From contig JAEWCI010000212.1 of the NCBI GenBank assembly GCA_023390705.1, positions 1-13,548 of the forward strand: 13,548 nt of DNA, in the 5' to 3' direction. The translations under genes and the position numbers were made by a program. This DNA comes from Pseudomonadota bacterium (GTDB lineage: Bacteria; Pseudomonadota; Alphaproteobacteria; Acetobacterales; Acetobacteraceae). Under the pieces are notes generated by a model. That model ran no database searches. It worked only from the letters and a program-made list of their open reading frames with translations, and was not told the origin of the DNA. Position 1 is the first letter of the stretch. Each line of letters starts with the position of its first letter. Shown one piece after another: positions 13,378-13,548 of this stretch.

Positions 13378-13548
13378 ATGCGTCGCCGAAGCCTGCTGGC
13401 CGCCGCCCTGGCGGCGCCGATCGCCGCCCGGGCGCAGCCCACGGGCTATCCGAACCGGCCCATCCGGCTGATCGCCCCCTTTCCGCCCGGCGGTGGCGTG
13501 GACCTGACGGCGCGGCTGCTGGCCGAACCGCTCGGCCAGGCGCTCGGC
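13378..13548 (+). CDS. TTT-family (Bug-type) periplasmic substrate-binding protein, copy 3, C-terminus outside window
   Basis: The first 57 codons of an exported protein that runs off the right edge. Residues 1-19 are a signal peptide (MRRRSLLAAALAAPIAARA) with a probable cleavage site after ARA. The mature start, GYPNRPIRLIAPFPPGGGVD (23-42), is the textbook Bug-family opening with YPxRPI and PGGG-D. GGGGAG (13365-13370) lies 7 nt before the ATG. It is divergent from the MaoC-like gene across 114 bp, an arrangement in which a binding-protein gene and a catabolic gene may share control. Whether membrane transporter genes follow cannot be seen. Confidence 0.92.
   Translation, partial: MRRRSLLAAALAAPIAARAQPTGYPNRPIRLIAPFPPGGGVDLTARLLAEPLGQALG

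Overview
The window is a very GC-rich chromosomal segment with short intergenic gaps, many 4-nt ATGA/GTGA gene overlaps and expanded tripartite tricarboxylate transporter (TTT/Bug) binding proteins. This style fits an alphaproteobacterium, most likely of the Acetobacteraceae (Roseomonas-like). The assignment is inferred from composition and gene content; no rRNA or other taxonomic marker is present. I see no tRNA, rRNA, insertion sequence, phage gene or CRISPR array.

Left part (1-2853, minus strand). A three-gene run, trxC-type thioredoxin 2, a small DUF2892 membrane protein and an HlyD-type efflux adaptor, leaves the window at its left edge. A ~400-bp gap without a convincing gene follows. 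Beyond it is an SPFH (stomatin/QmcA-like) membrane protein overlapping an NfeD-like protein, a known membrane-microdomain pair.

Middle part (2970-6237). A plus-strand SDR oxidoreductase with an altered nucleotide-binding loop is followed closely by a voltage-gated-type ion channel with a C-terminal zinc ribbon. The channel's stop codon overlaps that of a convergent M20-family amidohydrolase (allantoate/N-carbamoyl-amino-acid hydrolase type). That gene is divergent from a RidA-family gene.

Right part (6255-13548). A minus-strand catabolic operon encodes a CMD/AhpD-like protein, a ThDP-dependent enzyme, a 3-hydroxyacyl-CoA dehydrogenase-like protein and a classical SDR, joined by 4-nt overlaps or a 13-nt gap. 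Divergent from it are a small dimeric alpha/beta-barrel-like protein and a TTT binding protein, then a second TTT binding protein. A perfect 15-bp hairpin plus a REP-like palindrome separates the latter from a convergent MaoC-like hydratase. A third TTT binding protein starts divergently from the hydratase and runs off the right edge.

Taken together, 6255-13548 looks like an accessory catabolic island. Periplasmic binding proteins would capture a carboxylate, and a ThDP enzyme plus dehydrogenases and a hydratase-like protein would process it. The substrate cannot be read from the sequence. Individual enzyme families are well supported, but the combined pathway is a hypothesis.
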